Shown here piece after piece: positions 6,992 through 9,854 of a DNA stretch of 9,854 nucleotides (within the stretch, counting starts at the first letter, position 1; each line of letters begins with the position of its first letter). The position numbers were made by a program, and so were the translations under genes. Origin of the DNA: an uncultured bacterium (GTDB lineage: Bacteria > Actinomycetota > Coriobacteriia > Coriobacteriales > Coriobacteriaceae); assembly GCA_905216075.1 (NCBI GenBank), contig CAJMSO010000050.1:1-9854 (forward strand). The letters run 5' to 3'. The notes beneath the pieces were generated by a model. It was not told the origin of the DNA. It made no database searches and saw only the letters and a list, made by a program, of their open reading frames with translations.

Positions 6992-7068
6992 TTAACGTAC
7001 TTGAAACGTTGGCGCAGGGCAGATCGACACTGGCCAGGCGGTGCCCATTCAAGCGTTCCTCCCATCCC

Positions 7069-8151
7069 CTATCGCACGAAGTACCAGGGGCTTTCCTGCA
7101 CGGTGGGCTCCAGCGCGATGCCGGTGCGCTCGCGGAACAGATCCATGTCCTGCGATTTCTCCGTCCACCACGCGTTGGGCTTAAAGGTCATGCTCTCAAC
7201 GATATGGCCGACAAAGGCACTGTTGCGCAGCTTGGAGAAGTCGGTGTTCATAATCAGGATGGACGCGAGCACCAGCACGATGCCCAGGACCTTGATCGCG
7301 CCGGCGGGCTCGGCGTAGATGCCAATACCGACCAGAACGGTCGCCACGGTTTCGAACGAAGCCACGACCGGCACCTTCGACGTCTCGAGATCCATCGAAA
7401 GGCCCTGCATATAGAAGATGTACGCAAGAGCCGTCGGAATAAAGCCAAAGCCCGCGAACAGCAGAATGAGCTGCGGGGACATTGCCGCGGCCACATCGGA
7501 CCACGGAGCCGAAAGCACTGCCATAAAGCATCCGCCAAAGACAAAGCCCCAAAACGTCACCGCCAGAGGATGCAGCGTCTTGGTGGCCATGCGACTAAAC
7601 ACAGCCAGCAGTGCACCGCAAAGTCCGGCGATCACGCCCGACACGACGCCCCAAGCCGAGAAATGGAAACCGGACAGGTCGCCGCTCGTCACCGCGAGCA
7701 CGCAACCCACAATGTTAAAGACGATGGCGACGAGCTTGTTGGGGGTCACGTCCTCGCGATAAAGCACGCGGCCGAGCACGACGCCAAACACCGGCGAGGT
7801 GTAGAGCAGCACCGAGGCCGTGGACATGCCCACCTCGCCCATGCACTCGTAATAAAGCGTGTTAGCGGTGGCGAGGCCGATAATGCCAAGAAGCGCGCAG
7901 GGAACAAGCTCTTTAGAACTTGCCTTGAACAGTGCCATGGGACCCGAGGCTTTTCCCTCACGAGCACCTCCCTGGCAACCCATAAATGCCAAGACCGGAG
8001 CCATTAAGACAGCACCCGACAACAGGCGAAAGGCCGCCATGCTCTGAGACGAAACACCCAGGGCCGATATTCCGTTAACAAAGATTCCGATGGTGCCCCA
8101 CATAAGCGCGGCGATCAGCACCAGCACATAGCCCAGATTGCTTTTCTTCAA
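7069..8151 (-). CDS. EamA/DMT-family inner-membrane transporter
   Basis: This 360-residue protein has two EamA repeats, each about five membrane helices (roughly 7-155 and 165-302). The first opens with VLIAALMWGTIGIFVNGISA (11-30), typical of drug/metabolite transporters that export amino acids or other metabolites. Unusually for the family, about 57 polar residues follow the last helix (304-360), including FKPNAWWTEKSQ and ending PWYFVR. Translation starts at TTG 8151; GAGGAGG lies 5 bases before it and no better start is seen. The gene lies between the first SIS gene and the PTS operon, with its own promoter region carrying a GntR-like operator. Export of the amino acid released by the deglycases is a reasonable but unproven role. 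Confidence 0.88.
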   Translation of the reverse strand: MKKSNLGYVLVLIAALMWGTIGIFVNGISALGVSSQSMAAFRLLSGAVLMAPVLAFMGCQGGAREGKASGPMALFKASSKELVPCALLGIIGLATANTLYYECMGEVGMSTASVLLYTSPVFGVVLGRVLYREDVTPNKLVAIVFNIVGCVLAVTSGDLSGFHFSAWGVVSGVIAGLCGALLAVFSRMATKTLHPLAVTFWGFVFGGCFMAVLSAPWSDVAAAMSPQLILLFAGFGFIPTALAYIFYMQGLSMDLETSKVPVVASFETVATVLVGIGIYAEPAGAIKVLGIVLVLASILIMNTDFSKLRNSAFVGHIVESMTFKPNAWWTEKSQDMDLFRERTGIALEPTVQESPWYFVR

Positions 8152-8191
8152 CGCAGCCTCCTCGGTATTGTTTCCAATATGTTTCGTACTA

Positions 8192-8221
8192 CGTTATAGT
8201 CGTTATATACATTTTTCAAGA
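8192..8221 (-). promoter_or_regulatory. Promoter and candidate GntR operator of the EamA gene
   Basis: On the minus strand TTGAAA (8221-8216) is followed after 15 bp by TATAAC. The spacer contains ATGTATATAACGA (8212-8200), which matches the 841-853 site at 11 of 13 positions. A spacer of 15 is short. CGTTATA also occurs twice in tandem here (8192-8198 and 8201-8207, plus strand). Confidence 0.45.
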
Positions 8222-8263
8222 CACAAATCGCCGAACGGAAAAATCTGCTTCCCCACATACTCA

Positions 8264-8307
8264 TTGGGGACGTTCCCAAATGACTAGTCATTTAAGAACG
8301 TCCCCAA
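8264..8307. repeat. 44-bp REP-like palindrome
   Basis: Outer arms TTGGGGACGTTC (8264-8275) and GAACGTCCCCAA (8296-8307) are perfect complements. They flank a 16-bp perfect palindrome, AAATGACTAGTCATTT (8278-8293), with two unpaired bases on each side. The GGGGACGTTC core recalls repeats moved by REP-associated tyrosine transposases, but no such gene is present here. The gene-free stretch 8152-8484 holds this palindrome, the EamA promoter and the structured repeat at 8344-8481. Confidence 0.75.
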
Positions 8308-8343
8308 CGTCTAAGGCACCGCTGGTTGAGCATAAGTCAGCGA

Positions 8344-8481
8344 GCGGGCCGCATTTGAGGCAAGGTGGCGTGAAACGAAAGGGCGCTGACCTTCTGGTCG
8401 CGCCCTTGAAGTTGAACGTCAGATTGTCCAAATGCGGCCCGCGCAGCGTCGAGCAGTTACGCGGTTCGTAGAACCGCGTAA
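8344..8481 (-). repeat. Intergenic structured repeat, copy 2 (complete)
   Basis: In the minus direction the element starts 3 bases past the SIS stop codon. It holds an 11-bp hairpin (8481-8457), the block GCTCGACGCTGC (8454-8443), a 14-bp stem arm (8442-8429), the block CAATCTGACGTTCAA (8426-8412), an inner hairpin (8407-8379), and the partner arm (8357-8344). GCGGGCCGCATTTG and CAAATGCGGCCCGC are perfect complements. The conserved blocks and hairpin recur at 12-82, whereas the stem arm does not, which suggests selection on structure rather than sequence. It may be a structured RNA or a mobile repeat. Confidence 0.75.
8379..8407 (-). terminator. Probable terminator of the first SIS gene, inside the structured repeat
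   Basis: AAGGGCGC (8379-8386) pairs with GCGCCCTT (8400-8407), and GACC (8388-8391) with GGTC (8396-8399), leaving one bulged base and a TTCT loop. In the minus direction TTTCGTTTC follows, a moderate U-tract. It lies about 80 bases past the stop codon. Confidence 0.6.
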
Positions 8482-8484
8482 CTC

Positions 8485-9477
8485 TTAGTAGTCCAGCTTC
8501 CACATGTAGCGGCGCGTCATGTAGTCCTTGTGGGTGACGGCAGAGAGCGCGCGCATGTACACGTTGTTGAGAATCGGGGCAAAGATCAGGTGGTTGAAGT
8601 ACTCGCTCACGCTGTCCTTGATGTCGTTGAGGCCGAGCTCCTTGGCGTCGAGCTGATAGACGCGCTCGCCACCGTACTGGTTGACGAAGCGGATGCCGCG
8701 CTCGTCGTTGCAGCGGCTGCGGCCGACGCTGATGAGCTGGAACAGCGAGGTGCGCTTGTCCAGGATCTCGAAGGGGCCGTGGAAGAAGTCGCAGGTGTTG
8801 ATGGTGCAGGAGTCGATCTGCAGCATCTCCTGCGCGTTGCAGATGCTAAAGACGTAGGCGGCACCAAAGAGCGGGCCCTGGGCCATGACGTTGATGCAGG
8901 GCTTGTCGGCGTTCTGCTCGGCCCACTTAGCAGCGAGCGGACGGGTGTACTCGACGGCCTTGCGATAGATGGGGTCGACCAAGTCGAACGCGGCCATAGC
9001 GGTCTCGTACTCGGCATAGCCCTCGGTCTGCTGCGTAAGCTCCATGGCGATCATGGTCACGACGGCGGAGTTGGTGCGGCCCATGCAGGACTCGTCGACG
9101 GCCAGGCTGTCGTACTGGATCTTGTAGTCGCAGACCTCGGTGAGGCCGGACTCGTCGACATAGATGGCGATGGTGCTGGCGCCGTGGTCCTTGGCGACCT
9201 GGGCGGCGACGATGGTCTCCTTGGTGCCGCGCATGGACACGACGACGGCCAGGGTGTTCTCGTTGACATAGGCGGGCGTGGCGTGCACGAACTCATTGCT
9301 GGTGTAGCTGGAGCTCACGACCTGCGTGGCCTCGTGCTCCATAAAGTACTGGGCAGGATAGTTGCCGCCGTTGGATCCGCCGGCGCCAATCCACACGACG
9401 CGCTTGATGCCGCCCCTGTCTGCCTTGTCGGCCAAAACCTGGGAGACGACGTCCTTAACCTGTTCCTGAGTAGTCAT
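8485..9477 (-). CDS. SIS-domain sugar-phosphate deglycase, FrlB/GfrE-like paralogue
   Basis: This 330-residue cytoplasmic protein is a paralogue of the one at 3103-4086, with the same two-SIS-domain plan and the same C-terminal RRYMWKL-Y. The first SIS domain has IGAGGSNGGNYPAQYF (30-45) and the phosphate-loop segment SMRGTKET (81-88), where the paralogue has SSLGGSTPET. Glu217 and His233 keep the 16-residue spacing of the FraB catalytic pair. Asp230 in CDFFHGPFE replaces the glutamate of GEYFHG. These changes fit a different sugar or amino-acid specificity. Known fructosamine loci often carry two such enzymes, one for fructoselysine and one for glucoselysine phosphates. AGAAAGG lies about 10 bases before the ATG. 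The gene stands alone between a divergent regulator and a terminator. The substrate is inference. Confidence 0.82.
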   Translation of the reverse strand: MTTQEQVKDVVSQVLADKADRGGIKRVVWIGAGGSNGGNYPAQYFMEHEATQVVSSSYTSNEFVHATPAYVNENTLAVVVSMRGTKETIVAAQVAKDHGASTIAIYVDESGLTEVCDYKIQYDSLAVDESCMGRTNSAVVTMIAMELTQQTEGYAEYETAMAAFDLVDPIYRKAVEYTRPLAAKWAEQNADKPCINVMAQGPLFGAAYVFSICNAQEMLQIDSCTINTCDFFHGPFEILDKRTSLFQLISVGRSRCNDERGIRFVNQYGGERVYQLDAKELGLNDIKDSVSEYFNHLIFAPILNNVYMRALSAVTHKDYMTRRYMWKLDY

Positions 9478-9480
9478 CGT

Positions 9481-9507
9481 GCATCAGCCTTTCTTCTCGT
9501 TTGATGC
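9481..9507 (-). promoter_or_regulatory. Small hairpin framing the SIS ribosome binding site
   Basis: In the minus direction GCATCA (9507-9502) and TGATGC (9486-9481) can pair, leaving a 15-nt loop that contains the AGAAAGG ribosome binding site. Folding would present the site in a loop. The stem is only 6 bp, so this is tentative. Confidence 0.3.
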
Positions 9508-9556
9508 TCTCGATGGCATACAAGTTACATACATGTTTTGGTTATGTCGACTAGTT

Positions 9557-9676
9557 GTATACTATATTTGTCTTAGAAAATTTGCTGATACGGTTTTCGA
9601 TAACTTGCTACCAGCGGTTTTGTTGTTGTATTGAATACATGCTTGATTAGATACACATACAGGTTAGATACAGGTT
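9557..9676. promoter_or_regulatory. Divergent control region with TGTAT palindromes and direct repeats
   Basis: The region between the SIS gene and the right-hand GntR gene holds GTATAC (9557-9562) and TGTAT-TGA-ATACA (9627-9639). It also has two copies of TTAGATACA (9647-9655 and 9664-9672) and two of ATACAGGTT (9657-9665 and 9668-9676), the last ending just before the GntR start. These sites differ from the ACGTATA family elsewhere in the window, so the neighbouring GntR protein is the likely binder. No clear -35/-10 pair was settled on for either direction. Confidence 0.45.
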
Positions 9677-9682
9677 GATCGC

Positions 9683-9854
9683 ATGAACGCTTCATCTAAA
9701 AAGAGACTGACCCAATACGAGCGCTTGGCGGGCATGCTGCGCGACCGCATCGCCTCCGGCACCTACGCGCGCGGAGACAAGCTGCCGTCCGAGATGGAAC
9801 TCATGGACGAATCGGGGCTGTCGCGTAGCACCGTACGCCACGCCCTTAAGGTGC
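9683..9854 (+). CDS. GntR-family regulator, N-terminal part (cut by window end)
   Basis: The first 57 codons are visible and encode most of a GntR winged-helix domain. LTQYERLAGMLRDRIASGTY (9-28) leads into GDKLPSEMELMDESGLSRST (31-50) and VRHAL, the family's helix-turn-helix. The wing and the effector domain lie beyond the window, so the subfamily cannot be fixed, although the N-terminal style is HutC-like. It is transcribed away from the SIS gene across a 205-bp region with repeated TGTAT/ATACA half-sites, suggesting local control of both genes. No strong ribosome binding site is seen before the ATG at 9683; the best match is CAGG within the direct repeats, so autoregulation could also affect translation. 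Confidence 0.88.
   Translation, partial: MNASSKKRLTQYERLAGMLRDRIASGTYARGDKLPSEMELMDESGLSRSTVRHALKV

Noticed and set aside
6887..7068. Sigma-54 promoter for the PTS operon, as seen with LevR-type mannose PTS operons
   Set aside because: No TGGCAC-N5-TTGCA-like element was found in the minus direction; sigma-70-like -10 elements are present instead.
1..9854. CRISPR array, tRNA or rRNA genes, insertion sequence, toxin-antitoxin or phage genes
   Set aside because: No regularly spaced repeats, cloverleaf or rRNA-like sequence, or transposase/integrase-like protein was recognised on either strand.

Overview
The window looks like a chromosomal segment of a high-GC Gram-positive gut bacterium, most likely Collinsella or a close relative in the Coriobacteriia. 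This is an inference from codon style, strong AGGAGG-type ribosome binding sites, the intergenic palindromes and the gene content; there is no rRNA or other marker to prove it. No tRNA, rRNA, CRISPR array, insertion sequence or phage gene was recognised.

Layout. Nine genes lie on the minus strand, and one partial gene leaves the right edge on the plus strand. In transcription order on the minus strand these are: an FrlB-like SIS sugar-phosphate deglycase (8485-9477), an EamA/DMT transporter with a TTG start (7069-8151), a mannose-family PTS made of a fused IIAB (5963-6886), IIC (5132-5926) and IID (4285-5118), a second FrlB-like SIS protein (3103-4086), a HAD phosphatase/phosphomutase-like protein (2387-3016), a YitT-family membrane protein (1024-2031) and a GntR/HutC regulator (84-803). 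A second GntR regulator (9683 onward, cut by the window end) diverges from the first SIS gene across a 205-bp region rich in operator-like palindromes.

How it fits together. A mannose-family PTS with two deglycases of the FrlB/GfrE/GfrF/FraB type is the known arrangement for uptake and breakdown of fructosamines (Amadori and Heyns products such as fructoselysine and glucoselysine). The PTS would import and phosphorylate the conjugate, and the SIS enzymes would release a hexose 6-phosphate and the free amino acid. Both SIS proteins keep a Glu/His pair 16 residues apart that matches the catalytic pair described for FraB. A related 13-bp palindrome lies upstream of the first GntR gene, the PTS operon and the EamA gene, suggesting one regulon; the EamA protein could then handle the released amino acid. 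The substrate is not proven by the sequence.

Non-coding structure. The intergenic regions are unusually structured. (1) A modular repeat follows the stop codons of the left GntR gene and the right SIS gene; it has conserved blocks around a variable arm which, in the complete copy, pairs with a distant partner (8344-8481). (2) A 119-bp nested inverted repeat occupies 2171-2289. (3) Two REP-like palindromes lie at 4178-4208 and 8264-8307. (4) A good intrinsic terminator sits between the second SIS gene and the HAD gene. (5) Helically phased direct repeats lie upstream of the PTS operon.
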